Positions 19,797 to 29,290 of a stretch of 40,611 nt of DNA are shown here, one piece after another. A model generated the notes under the pieces. That model saw only the letters and a list, made by a program, of their open reading frames with translations. It did no database searches and had not been told where the DNA came from. The position numbers and the translations under genes were made by a program. How positions within the stretch are numbered: position 1 is the first letter of the stretch; every line of letters starts with the position of its first letter. Source of the DNA: Zoogloea sp. (GTDB lineage: Bacteria; Pseudomonadota; Gammaproteobacteria; Burkholderiales; Rhodocyclaceae); assembly GCA_023150095.1 (NCBI GenBank), contig JAKLLO010000024.1, positions 1-40,611 on the forward strand. The letters run 5' to 3'.

Positions 19797-20789
19797 ATGA
19801 TGTTGTCCCGCTTCAGCCTTGCCCGTGTTCCTGCCGTTGTTGCCGTTGCCCTGGTGATGGCCGGCTGTGCCTCGAAGGCACCGGCGCCTGTTTCCGATCG
19901 CTCCCGTCCGGGGGCGGCGGCCGCGTCCGCGTCCACCGATCAGCCGGCACCGCCGCCGCGGGTGGCCCGTCCGGGTTACTACATCGTCAAACCGGGTGAC
20001 ACCCTGATCCGCATCGCCCTCGACCACGGCCAGAACTACCGCGACATCGCCGCCTGGAGCGGCCTCGAGAACCCCAACCTGATCGAGGTGGGCCAGGAGC
20101 TGCGCATCCGTCCGCCCGAATCCGGCGCGGTGGCGCGGCCGATCAGCACCAACGCCGGTGTCGAAGTGCGTCCGGTGACGCCGGCTGCCAGCGCGCCCGC
20201 CGCGGCCAGCGCCCCGGCCGATGGCCTGCGCCGCGAGCCCAAGGGCGGCAAGGTGCCGTACTCCGAGCAGGCCTGGGCTCAGGCCCAGAAGCCCGAGGCC
20301 CCGATCGTGGTGGCGAAGGTCGACCCGAAACCCGAACCCAAACCCGAGGTCAAACCTGAAACCCGGCCCGAGGCGAAGCCGGAACCCAAAGCAGATACCA
20401 AGGCCGAACCCGCAAACGGTGAAAAAATTGACTGGGCATGGCCGACTTCCGGCAAAATCATCGCGGGTTTCAACGATACCTCCAGCAAGGGCGTCGATAT
20501 CGCCGGCAAGCCGGGCGATCCCGTCCTTGCCGCAGCCGGAGGCCGGGTGGTGTATGCAGGTACCGGTTTGCGCGGATATGGCAAACTGGTTATCGTGAAG
20601 CACGACAACAGCTTCCTCAGCGCCTATGCCCACAACCAGAATCTGCTGGTCAAGGAAGGGCAGGCGGTGACGAAGGGGCAGAAGATCGCCGAACTCGGTG
20701 ATACCGACAGTGATCGGCCCAAGCTTCATTTCGAGATCCGCCGGCAGGGCAAGCCTGTCGATCCGGGCAAATACCTCCCGCCCCGCTGA
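19797..20789 (+). CDS. nlpD: Lipoprotein NlpD, LysM + degenerate LytM (M23) domain
   Basis: Outer-membrane lipoprotein that activates cell-separation amidases. 330 residues: signal peptide with lipobox VMAGC (Cys24), a LysM domain (about 60-105, GYYIVKPGDTLIRIALDHG), a Pro/Lys/Glu linker (about 165-205 with PKPEPKPEV-type repeats), then an M23 domain (about 215-328). The M23 metal ligands are not intact: the first-ligand region reads KGVDIAGKPGDP and the HxH site reads LHFEIR, as expected for a non-catalytic activator. The rpoS promoters often lie inside nlpD in relatives; I cannot place them by eye. Confidence 0.94.
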   Translation: MMLSRFSLARVPAVVAVALVMAGCASKAPAPVSDRSRPGAAAASASTDQPAPPPRVARPGYYIVKPGDTLIRIALDHGQNYRDIAAWSGLENPNLIEVGQELRIRPPESGAVARPISTNAGVEVRPVTPAASAPAAASAPADGLRREPKGGKVPYSEQAWAQAQKPEAPIVVAKVDPKPEPKPEVKPETRPEAKPEPKADTKAEPANGEKIDWAWPTSGKIIAGFNDTSSKGVDIAGKPGDPVLAAAGGRVVYAGTGLRGYGKLVIVKHDNSFLSAYAHNQNLLVKEGQAVTKGQKIAELGDTDSDRPKLHFEIRRQGKPVDPGKYLPPR

Positions 20790-20887
20790 TTCTGGCGGGC
20801 TCTGGGGGAAGCAGGGTAGAGTAGGACTAGTACGACTATAGACGCCGGATTCCACCCTTGCCGGTTTTTGGGTGGATACCGGACGGT

Positions 20888-20912
20888 CGACAGGTGCACT
20901 GCAGGCCTGTCG
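20888..20912 (+). promoter_or_regulatory. Hairpin in the rpoS leader
   Basis: CGACAGG (20888-20894) pairs with CCTGTCG (20906-20912) across an 11-base loop, ending 32 bases before the preferred rpoS start. A leader structure is a common point of rpoS translational control by small RNAs in enterobacteria; a similar role here is inference. Confidence 0.35.
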
Positions 20913-20944
20913 GTGGTTCTCCCCAAAGAGACAGCGAGGGCGTC

Positions 20945-21883
20945 ATGTTCGATTCGGCAGTGCCGGAGGAGATGGATAACACCGAACCGGATCTACCGCC
21001 GGAGGTCGAGGTCTTTCTCGAAGCGCCGGTCGTATCGTCGGTGGATACCGACTTTCTCGGTGACGTCACCCAGCTTTACCTCAACGAAATCGGCGTCAAT
21101 CCGCTGCTCACCGCAGACGAAGAATTATCGCTGTCCCGGCAGGTCCGGGAAGGCAACTTCAACGCCCGCCAGACGATGATCGAACGCAACCTGCGTCTCG
21201 TCGTCAATATCGCCAAACACTATCTCAACCGCGGCATCCCGCTCCTTGATCTGGTCGAGGAAGGCAATCTCGGGCTGATCCACGCCCTCGAGAAATTCGA
21301 TCCCGAACGGGGCTTCCGCTTCTCCACCTACGCCACCTGGTGGATCCGCCAGAACATCGAGCGGGCGATCATGAACCAGTCGCGCACCATCCGCCTGCCG
21401 GTGCACGTGGTGAAGGAACTCAACCAGGTGCTGCGTTGCCAGCGCCAGCTCGAAGCCGCCAGCAACGGCGACACCACCGTCGAGGATGTCGCCCGGGAGC
21501 TTTCGCGGCCGGTGGCCGATGTGCGGGCGATCCTGGCCCTCAACGAGCACACCGCGTCGCTGGACGCGCCCCTCGACATCGATCCGACCCTCTCCATCGG
21601 CGAATCCCTGGCCGACGAAGACGCCGATACGCCGGATGTCCAGATCCACGATCTGGAAGTCGGCAGCCTGGTGCGCGAATGGATCAACCAGCTGAGCGAC
21701 AAGCAGCGGCTGGTGATCCGCCACCGCTACGGCATCGACGAGTGTGAGGTGCAGACCCTCGAAGAGCTCGCCGACAGCCTTGAACTCACCCGCGAGCGCG
21801 TCCGCCAGATCCAGCTTGAGGCCCTTGGCCAGCTGCGTCGCATCATCAAGCGGCGCGGCGTCTCGAAAGACGTGCTGCTTTAA
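20945..21883 (+). CDS. rpoS: RNA polymerase sigma factor RpoS (sigma-38)
   Basis: General stress/stationary phase sigma factor, 312 residues from the ATG at 20945 ([14 protein letters not shown]) with GAGGG just upstream. Region 1.2 ([22 protein letters not shown]), region 2 ([39 protein letters not shown] and [29 protein letters not shown]), region 3 ([10 protein letters not shown] onward) and region 4.2 ([22 protein letters not shown]) are all intact. An earlier in-frame start at 20858 would add 29 residues unlike the family. Position after nlpD is the conserved one. Confidence 0.96.
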   Translation: MFDSAVPEEMDNTEPDLPPEVEVFLEAPVVSSVDTDFLGDVTQLYLNEIGVNPLLTADEELSLSRQVREGNFNARQTMIERNLRLVVNIAKHYLNRGIPLLDLVEEGNLGLIHALEKFDPERGFRFSTYATWWIRQNIERAIMNQSRTIRLPVHVVKELNQVLRCQRQLEAASNGDTTVEDVARELSRPVADVRAILALNEHTASLDAPLDIDPTLSIGESLADEDADTPDVQIHDLEVGSLVREWINQLSDKQRLVIRHRYGIDECEVQTLEELADSLELTRERVRQIQLEALGQLRRIIKRRGVSKDVLL

Positions 21884-21913
21884 CTTCCCGAATCACCCGA
21901 AAGTCCGCCCGCA

Positions 21914-22267
21914 ATGACCGAATCCGTGCGCGTGTATCACAACGCCCGCTGCAGCAAGAGCCGCAGCGCCTGCCAGCTGCTCGAAGAAAAGGGCGTCCAG
22001 CTTGAGGTGGTGGAATACCTGAAAAACCCGCCCAGCCGCGACGAGCTTGCCGATGTGCTCAACAAGCTCGGCCTGCCTGCCGAAGCCATCGTCCGTACAG
22101 GCGAGGAGATCTACAAGTCGGACTACAAGGGCCGCAGCCTGAGCAACGACGAATGGCTGGATGCCCTCGCGGCGCACCCGATCCTCATCGAGCGGCCGAT
22201 CGTGGTGCGCGGTGATCGGGCGGTGGTCGGCCGCCCGCCCGAAAAGGTGCTTGAACTCTTCGCCTGA
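21914..22267 (+). CDS. arsC: Arsenate reductase (glutaredoxin type, ArsC/YffB-like)
   Basis: Thioredoxin-fold protein of 117 residues. The catalytic cysteine Cys13 lies in HNARCSKSRSACQLLEEKGV; the C-terminal block HPILIERPIVVRGDRAVVGRPPE has the arginine-containing ERPIVV of the ArsC family. It would reduce arsenate with glutathione/glutaredoxin. No arsR, arsB or other resistance genes are near, so this may be a housekeeping ArsC-like protein rather than part of an ars operon. It follows rpoS by 30 bases and ends 13 bases from the convergent mltB stop. Confidence 0.9.
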   Translation: MTESVRVYHNARCSKSRSACQLLEEKGVQLEVVEYLKNPPSRDELADVLNKLGLPAEAIVRTGEEIYKSDYKGRSLSNDEWLDALAAHPILIERPIVVRGDRAVVGRPPEKVLELFA

Positions 22268-22280
22268 CGGCTGGCCGGCG

Positions 22281-23312
22281 TTAGCGCCGGCTGACTTGGG
22301 CCGCCGTCCGCGCGGCCTTCACGGCTTCACCCAGCTGGAACACCGACATCGCGTAGAAGCTGCTGCGGTTGTAGCGGGTGATCACGTAGAAATTCTGGTA
22401 GCCCAGCCAGTATTCGCTGTCCTCTCCGGGTGTCACCAGTTCGACGAAGGCGGCCTTGCCGGCGGGCGTGCTGCCGTCGACTGGCTTCACGCCGTAGCCG
22501 GCGAGGGTCGCGTTGTCGAAGGCCGGGTTGATGTCGTTGGCGAGGAGCGGCGGCAGGTTGGCGCCGGGCTCGACGCTTGCGCGGATCGCCACCGGCGAGC
22601 CGGCTTCCCAGCCGTGCATCTGCATGTAGCGGGCCACGCTGCCGATGGCGTCGGCCGGGCTGTTCAGCAGGTCGATCTGGCCGTCACCGTCAAAATCCAC
22701 CGCATAGTTGCGCACGCTGCTGGGCAGGAACTGGGGCAGGCCCAGGGCGCCGGCGTAGGAGCCCTGGTAGTCCAGCGGGTCGCGGTGCTGCTCGCGGGCC
22801 ATCAGCAGCAGGGCTTCGAGCTCGCCGCGGAACAGCTCGGCGCGGCGCGGGTAGTCGAAGGCGAGGGTCGAGAGCGCCGACACCGCCTGGTAGTTGCCGG
22901 TGTTGCGCCCGTAGATGGTCTCGACGCCGATGATCCCGACGATGATCTCCTCCGGCACGCCGTATTTCTCGCTGGCGGCCTTGATGGTGGCCTCGTGACG
23001 TTTCCAGAAGGCCAGCCCGGCCTTGATGCGCACGGGCTCGATGAAGCGGCTGCGATAGCGCTGCCAGGAGCGCACGCCCGGGTCTTTCGGGGGCGAGATG
23101 TACTTGATCACCGACGGCTGGAATTCGGCGCGGCGGAAGATGTAGGTGAGGGCGTCCTTGTCGAAGCCGTGCTTCTCGGTCATCTCGTCGATGAACTGCT
23201 GGACTTCGGGGCGGTCGGCGTAGCGCTCCGCGTGGCCGGCGGTGGCGAAGAGGGACAGCAGGCCCGCAAGCAGGATCGGCGCAAGGCGCGGGCGGGTCGT
23301 GGGGGTGTTCAT
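22281..23312 (-). CDS. mltB: Lytic murein transglycosylase B
   Basis: Periplasmic peptidoglycan-cleaving enzyme of lytic transglycosylase family 3, 343 residues from ATG 23312. The N-terminus (residues 1-28, ending TAGHA) is an ordinary Sec signal with no lipobox cysteine, so it looks soluble rather than lipid-anchored as in Escherichia coli MltB. Catalytic Glu131 is in GVETIYGRNTG; other blocks are YAGALGLPQFLPSSVRNYAVD and FDGDGQIDLLNSPADAIGSVARY. Its start overlaps the tgpA stop by four bases (ATGA), so it is the last gene of the moxR-DUF58-tgpA-mltB operon. Confidence 0.94.
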   Translation of the reverse strand: MNTPTTRPRLAPILLAGLLSLFATAGHAERYADRPEVQQFIDEMTEKHGFDKDALTYIFRRAEFQPSVIKYISPPKDPGVRSWQRYRSRFIEPVRIKAGLAFWKRHEATIKAASEKYGVPEEIIVGIIGVETIYGRNTGNYQAVSALSTLAFDYPRRAELFRGELEALLLMAREQHRDPLDYQGSYAGALGLPQFLPSSVRNYAVDFDGDGQIDLLNSPADAIGSVARYMQMHGWEAGSPVAIRASVEPGANLPPLLANDINPAFDNATLAGYGVKPVDGSTPAGKAAFVELVTPGEDSEYWLGYQNFYVITRYNRSSFYAMSVFQLGEAVKAARTAAQVSRR

Positions 23313-25246
23313 CGGGGGCGGAAGTGTCTGGTGGATTGGTGGAAGCGTTTCAGGCGGTCCGGGTCGGCCTCGCCTGGGCCGTAGCGCAGGCTGGCGTAGT
23401 CGGCGGCAATGGCGGCGATGGTGTCGGCCAGATCGGGGCGTTCGTGGGCGAGCCGGCGGGCGTAATCGAGGGGGCCTTCCCAGCGCTCGCGGGGCAGGCC
23501 CGCGCTGGCCAGCTGCCGGCAGAAACGCTGCCAGCTGCGGTCGATGGTATCGGCCGGGCAGCGCTGGCGCAGGGCCCACAGGGTGAGCGCGCCCATGACG
23601 ATCGCGCAACTGCCGGCGAGCAGCGCCGCGAGGGTCTGCCCGTCGGGTTCGCCAAAGCCGAGGCCTGAAAGCAGGGCCCGCTGGCGGGCCGGATTGTACC
23701 CGAGAACCCATTGGTTCCAGCGGTTGTTGAGGGCGTCCAGACGGTCGCGCAGGCCGTGCAGCCAGGCCAGGTCGGCGCGCACCAGCAGGGGCAGCCGGGC
23801 GCTGTCGGGCAGGGCTGCGGCGAGGCCGTTCTCGATGCGCTGGGGGGCGCTGGCGGCGGTCGGGTCGACCCGCACCCAGCCCCGCCCGGCGAGCCACACC
23901 TCGGCCCAGGCGTGGGCGTCGGACTGGCGGACGACCAGGGTGCCATCCACCGGATTGATCTCGCCGCCCTGATAGCCGGTGACGACCCGCGCGGGCACGC
24001 CGGCGGCCCGCATCACCACCACGAAGGCCGCCGAGAAGTGCTCGCAGAAGCCCTGGCGGGTGTCGAACAGAAAACTATCCACGTCGTCCCGGCCGAGCGG
24101 GAGGGGCTCGAGGGTGTAGCGCAGGCCGCTGCGCCGGAAGTGCTCGATGGCCAGATCAGGGATCTCGGCGGGGCTGCCGGCGCGGGCGCGCAGCTGGCGG
24201 CCGAGCTCGACGCTGCGGGGGTTGGAGCGGGGCGGCAGATCCAGCGCCTGACGCAGCACGAGGCCGGATTCATCGCGCCCGACCGGGGTGTGGGGGTAGG
24301 ACACCAGCTCGATCCGGCGGCGGCTCTGCACGGGTTCGCGGGCGAGGAGCTGGAAATCGTTGGAGATGCGCGTGCCGGTGCTGGCGGCAGGAAAATCGAG
24401 GGCCAGCAGCCACAGCTGGTTGTGGGGTTCGAGGGTGATGGCGTAGGCGTAGGCGGCACCCTGGGGCTGGTAGGACGGCTGGTCGGCCAGTTGCAGCAGC
24501 CCGGCCCGCCAGGTGTGGCCGTCGAAGCGGGTGAGCACGGGGCCGCGCCAGTAGCGTTCGGCGGCGGGCGGCGGCTCACCCTGGAAATCCACCCGGAAGG
24601 CGATCGCCGAGGATTCGCCCAGGCGGGCCAGGTCGCCCGGCGACATGGTGTCCGAGAGCCCGCCGACGCGGTTGAAGGCGTCCGCCGGGAGCCCCCACAG
24701 GGGGCCCTGCACCCGCGGGAAGAGGATGAACAGCACCAGCATCAGCGGCAGCGCCTGGGCGAGCAGGCGGCCGGCCTCCAGGGCTCGGCTGCGCGGCGAC
24801 GCGCTCGCCCGGCTCTGCAGCGCGAGCAGGCTCGCCACGGCGCTGAGGGCCCCGAGCAGGGCCAGGGCCGCGACAGCCATGTCCTGCTGGTACAGGAACT
24901 GGGTGAGCTGCAGGAAGAGGCTGAGCAGCACCACCGAGCGCCCGTCGCGGATCTGCCGGGTTTCGAGCAGCTTGAGCCCGAGGAGGCCCGCCAGCAGGGC
25001 TACGCCCGGGTCCTTGCCGAAGAAGTGGCGGTATTCGGTGAGCACCGCGACGATGATCCCCACGGCCAGTGCCGACAGCACGTGTCGATGGGGCAGGCGG
25101 CGTCCGCCGGTGGCGATGAGGGCGCGCCAGCCCACCAGCACGGCGGCGATGCCGGCGAGGAGTGGCGGCAGGTGCCCGAAATGGGGAATGAGCGTGATCG
25201 TCGCGGTGGCCAGCAGCCAGCCGATCTGGTCGGGGCGCAGGCTCAC
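23309..25246 (-). CDS. tgpA: TgpA-family membrane transglutaminase-like protein (DUF3488-DUF4129)
   Basis: 645 residues from a GTG at 25246. An N-terminal half with several transmembrane segments (about 5-170) is followed by a periplasmic transglutaminase-like domain with catalytic triad Cys401 (TRQGFCEHFSAAF), His445 (QSDAHAWAEVW) and Asp461 (WVRVDPTAA), then one transmembrane segment (LLAGSCAIVMGALTLWAL) and a C-terminal cytoplasmic tail. The Pseudomonas homologue is essential or near-essential, with unknown substrate. The GTG start is set by AGGAGG at 25255-25260 and overlaps the DUF58 stop (GTGA). Association with a MoxR ATPase, a DUF58 protein and a lytic transglycosylase suggests an envelope-protein quality or murein role (inference). 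Confidence 0.92.
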   Translation of the reverse strand: MSLRPDQIGWLLATATITLIPHFGHLPPLLAGIAAVLVGWRALIATGGRRLPHRHVLSALAVGIIVAVLTEYRHFFGKDPGVALLAGLLGLKLLETRQIRDGRSVVLLSLFLQLTQFLYQQDMAVAALALLGALSAVASLLALQSRASASPRSRALEAGRLLAQALPLMLVLFILFPRVQGPLWGLPADAFNRVGGLSDTMSPGDLARLGESSAIAFRVDFQGEPPPAAERYWRGPVLTRFDGHTWRAGLLQLADQPSYQPQGAAYAYAITLEPHNQLWLLALDFPAASTGTRISNDFQLLAREPVQSRRRIELVSYPHTPVGRDESGLVLRQALDLPPRSNPRSVELGRQLRARAGSPAEIPDLAIEHFRRSGLRYTLEPLPLGRDDVDSFLFDTRQGFCEHFSAAFVVVMRAAGVPARVVTGYQGGEINPVDGTLVVRQSDAHAWAEVWLAGRGWVRVDPTAASAPQRIENGLAAALPDSARLPLLVRADLAWLHGLRDRLDALNNRWNQWVLGYNPARQRALLSGLGFGEPDGQTLAALLAGSCAIVMGALTLWALRQRCPADTIDRSWQRFCRQLASAGLPRERWEGPLDYARRLAHERPDLADTIAAIAADYASLRYGPGEADPDRLKRFHQSTRHFRPR

Positions 25247-26234
25247 GGGGCCGCCCTCCTGTCGCTGGCTGGCGGGCTGTACAGCGCCAGCGCGGCCAGG
25301 CAGGCGTGGCGGTGGGCGGGGCCGCGGGAGGGCGCCAGGTGGGTGCCGGGCAGGCGCAGGCCGAAATCCACGCCGGAGGCGTCGGCGTCCATCACCCAGC
25401 GGGTGAGGCGCGACAGGCGGGCTTCCACGCCCATCGCCGGCGGCAGGTGGTGCCAGTCGAGCCACACGGCCTGGCTGCCGGCGCCTTCGAATTCCTTGGT
25501 GCGCCAGGGGCCGCCCCGGGCGACGGTCTTCCAGGCCACATGGCGGGGCGAATCGGCCGGCTGGTGATGGCGCAGGCCCGAGAAGTCGTCACGCCCGCGG
25601 CCCCGCCCACCTTGTCCGGGGCGGGGGTCGTCGCCGTGGGGTAGGGGCGGGGCGTCGGCCTCCGGGGCGGGATAGACGAGGCATTGCTGCTCGGGCTGGA
25701 ACAGGCTCCAGGCACGGATCAGCCCCAGCGGATGACGGGTTTCGAGGGTGAGCCGGGGCAGTTGCAGCCAGCCGCGGACGTGGGTGGCGACGGCCACCTC
25801 CGGGGCGGCGGAGGCTTCGGCGGGGACATCGAAGGGCGCGTCGCCGTTGGGGACGCCAGTGGGCCAGATCTTCAGGCTGACCCGCGGGCGCAGGGTCGGG
25901 TTGTGCAGCACGACGCCAAAACGCGCCGGCGTGCCGCAGAAGACCGCGTCGCTGCGTCCCGGGCTGATGACGAGGTCGACCAGGTTGCGAAAGGCGTGGT
26001 GGATGCTGATCCACGCCACGCTGCCGATCAGGAAGGTGAGGCCGAAGCCGAGGCTGAGGCCGTAGTTGATCGACGCCAGCAGCATCGCCATGAGCGTTGC
26101 GCCCAGCGCCAGGCCGAAGCGCGTGGGCAGCACGAAGATGCGCCGCTGGCCGAGGCGGATCGGCGTCGGCTCGGGCCCGCTGACGCGGAACAGCCAGCGC
26201 CGGAGCCGCTCCCGGAGGCGGGTCGGACGGGACA

Positions 26235-26235
<1 letters not shown>
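25243..26235 (-). CDS. DUF58 domain protein of a MoxR-type operon
   Basis: 330 residues. Two hydrophobic segments near residues 30-75 (RIFVLPTRFGLALGATLMAMLLASINYGLSLGFGLTFLIG region) are followed by a soluble DUF58 part containing RGWLQLPRLTLETRHPLGLIRAWS and the DUF58 core DDFSGLRHHQPADSPRHVAWKTVARG. DUF58 is related to von Willebrand A-like proteins and habitually sits beside MoxR ATPases. It shares one base with the moxR stop (TGATG at 26235) and four with tgpA. Role as a MoxR partner for chaperone-like assembly is family-level inference. Confidence 0.9.
25255..25260 (-). promoter_or_regulatory. Ribosome binding site for the GTG start of tgpA
   Basis: AGGAGG on the minus strand, eight bases before the GTG at 25246, inside the end of the DUF58 gene. 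It decides the GTG start over upstream in-frame codons, whose translation would be unlike the family. Confidence 0.75.
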
Positions 26236-27152
<917 letters not shown>

Positions 27153-27285
27153 GGCGAAGGCTTTTTTCGGGGACGGGTTAAGTGGATAATGATTCCACAA
27201 CAGCAGGCCGGCCGCGCGGTTAAGCCGCGTAGTCTGCCGCAACAATCAACGCGCTTCTGCGAGGTTTCGCGAGGGGAGGGTTTTA

Positions 27286-28212
27286 ATGACGAGTACCGCA
27301 TTCATCACGCACCGCGACTGCTGGCTTCACAACATGGGCGAGCATCACCCGGAGTCTCCCGAACGTCTGGCGGCCATCAACGACCGTCTGATCGCGGCGG
27401 GGCTCGACATGTACCTGTCCTTCCACGATGCGCCGATGGCCAGCGTCGATCAGATCTCCCGCGCCCATCCGCGTCCCCACGTCGAGGAACTGCTGGCCAG
27501 CGTGCCCGAGCACGGCATCCGCCACCTCGACCCGGACACCGCGGTGTGCCCCAACACCATGAAGGCCGCCCTACGTTCGGCGGGCGCCGGCATCCTCGCC
27601 ACCGACCTGGTGATCTCCGGCGAGGTCGAAAACGCCTTCTGCGCCATCCGCCCGCCCGGCCACCACGCCGAAGCCGACAAGGCGATGGGCTTCTGCTTCT
27701 TCAACAACGTGGCCGTCGCCGCCCGTCACGCCCTCGAAGAGCACGGCCTGAAGCGTGTCGCGATCATCGACTTCGACGTGCATCACGGCAACGGCACCGA
27801 GAACATCTTCAAGGACGACCCGCGCGTGCTGATGGTCAGCATCTTCCAGCACCCGTTCTACCCCTACAGCGGCGCCGACAACCCGGCGCCTAACATGGTC
27901 AACGTGCCGGTCAAGGCCGGGACGCGGGGTGACGTGTTCCGCGAGATCGTCTCCGACATCTGGGTGCCGGCGCTGCGCAACCACGCGCCCGAGATGCTCT
28001 TCATCTCGGCGGGTTTCGATGCCCATTACGAGGACGACATGGGCTCCCTGGGGCTCGTCGAGGCCGACTACATCTGGGCGACCGAACAGCTCAAGAAGGT
28101 CGCTGCCGAAACCGCCGGCCGCCGTATCGTGTCGATGCTCGAAGGCGGCTACTCGCTGTCTTCCCTCGCGCGGAGCGTGGTCGCCCACATCAAATCCCTC
28201 GCCGATCTCTGA
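27286..28212 (+). CDS. Histone-deacetylase-like amidohydrolase (AcuC/HDAH family)
   Basis: Zinc-dependent deacetylase fold, 308 residues. Visible active-site blocks: AIRPPGHHAEADKAMGFCFFNNVAVAAR (tandem His), DFDVHHGNGTENIF (zinc Asp and His), ISAGFDAHYEDDMG (zinc Asp) and EGGYSLSSLARSV. Starts at ATG 27286 with GGAGGG five bases upstream. Substrate may be an acetylated protein, polyamine or small amide; AcuC members deacetylate acetyl-CoA synthetase in Bacillus. The aco operon lies about 7 kb away, but no direct link is visible. Divergent from the moxR operon. Confidence 0.93.
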   Translation: MTSTAFITHRDCWLHNMGEHHPESPERLAAINDRLIAAGLDMYLSFHDAPMASVDQISRAHPRPHVEELLASVPEHGIRHLDPDTAVCPNTMKAALRSAGAGILATDLVISGEVENAFCAIRPPGHHAEADKAMGFCFFNNVAVAARHALEEHGLKRVAIIDFDVHHGNGTENIFKDDPRVLMVSIFQHPFYPYSGADNPAPNMVNVPVKAGTRGDVFREIVSDIWVPALRNHAPEMLFISAGFDAHYEDDMGSLGLVEADYIWATEQLKKVAAETAGRRIVSMLEGGYSLSSLARSVVAHIKSLADL

Positions 28213-28317
28213 TCCCGGCCCCGCGGCGAAGCCCTCCGCTTCGCCGCCGTTTCGATCTGTCTGCCCCGTTTTGGTAACTGCGAATTGCGCCCGTCTATCC
28301 TTCCAGAGGTGATTGGG

Positions 28318-28323
28318 TACAAT
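28318..28323 (+). promoter_or_regulatory. Candidate -10 of dapA
   Basis: TACAAT, 29 bases before the dapA ATG, in an AT-rich patch within the 140-base HDAC-dapA gap. No convincing -35 hexamer. Confidence 0.4.
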
Positions 28324-28352
28324 ATTCAACTTTCCCTCTCTCCCGATAGCCC

Positions 28353-29231
28353 ATGATTACCGGTTCGATTGTCGCCATCGTCACGCCGATGCTCGAGGAT
28401 GGCAGCCTGGATCTGCCCCGTTTCCGCAGCCTGATCGACTTCCACATCAAGGAAGGCACCGATGCGATCGTCGTCGTCGGCACCACCGGCGAATCGCCGA
28501 CGGTGAACGTCGAAGAGCACTGCGAGCTCATCCGCGTGGCCGTCGAACATTCGGCGAGCCGCATTCCGGTCATCGCCGGTACCGGCGCGAACTCCACCCG
28601 TGAAGCCATCGAGCTCACAGAGTTCTCCCGCAAGGCGGGCGCGGTGGCTGGCCTGTCGGTCGTGCCGTATTACAACCGCCCGACCCAGGAAGGCATGTAC
28701 CAGCACTTCCGCGCGATCGCCGAAGCCAGCCCGCTGCCGATGATCCTCTACAACGTGCCGGGCCGCACCGTTGCCGATCTCGCCAACGACACGACCCTGC
28801 GCCTGGCCGAGATTCCGAACATCATCGGCATCAAGGACGCCACCGGCAGCATCGACCGCGCCTGCGACCTCGTGGCCCGCGCCCCGAAGGATTTCGCGCT
28901 CTACACCGGCGACGACATGACCGCCATGGCTTTCATGATGCTCGGCGGCCACGGCACCATTTCGGTCACCGCCAACGTCGCGCCGCGCCTGATGCACGAG
29001 ATGTGCGTCGCCGCCATCGCCTGCGACGGCCCGCGTGCCCGTGATCTGAACGCCAAGCTGGTCAAGCTGCATCGCGACCTGTTCTGTGAAGCCAACCCGA
29101 TTCCCGTGAAGTGGGCGGTGGCGCAGATGGGTCTGATCGGCAACGCCATCCGCCTTCCGCTGACTCCGCTGTCCGAGCCTTTCCATGGTCGCGTCCGCGA
29201 AGCCATGCGTCAGGCCGGTATCGAAGTCTGA
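28353..29231 (+). CDS. dapA: 4-hydroxy-tetrahydrodipicolinate synthase
   Basis: Condenses pyruvate with aspartate semialdehyde, the committed step of lysine and meso-diaminopimelate synthesis. 292 residues, normal length. Active-site residues are all seen: Thr44-Thr45 in VGTTGESPT, Tyr133 in [10 protein letters not shown], and Schiff-base Lys161 in [10 protein letters not shown]. It precedes bamC by 59 bases, the same pair as in Escherichia coli (dapA-nlpB). Confidence 0.97.
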   Translation: MITGSIVAIVTPMLEDGSLDLPRFRSLIDFHIKEGTDAIVVVGTTGESPTVNVEEHCELIRVAVEHSASRIPVIAGTGANSTREAIELTEFSRKAGAVAGLSVVPYYNRPTQEGMYQHFRAIAEASPLPMILYNVPGRTVADLANDTTLRLAEIPNIIGIKDATGSIDRACDLVARAPKDFALYTGDDMTAMAFMMLGGHGTISVTANVAPRLMHEMCVAAIACDGPRARDLNAKLVKLHRDLFCEANPIPVKWAVAQMGLIGNAIRLPLTPLSEPFHGRVREAMRQAGIEV

Positions 29232-29290
29232 AACGGTTCCACCTAAGCGTGTCAAACCAGGACTGGTTTTTCCCACCCCGAGGGTTACGA

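Noticed and set aside
21914..22267. Arsenic resistance operon
   Set aside because: Only an ArsC-like reductase is present; no arsR, arsB, acr3 or arsH in the window.
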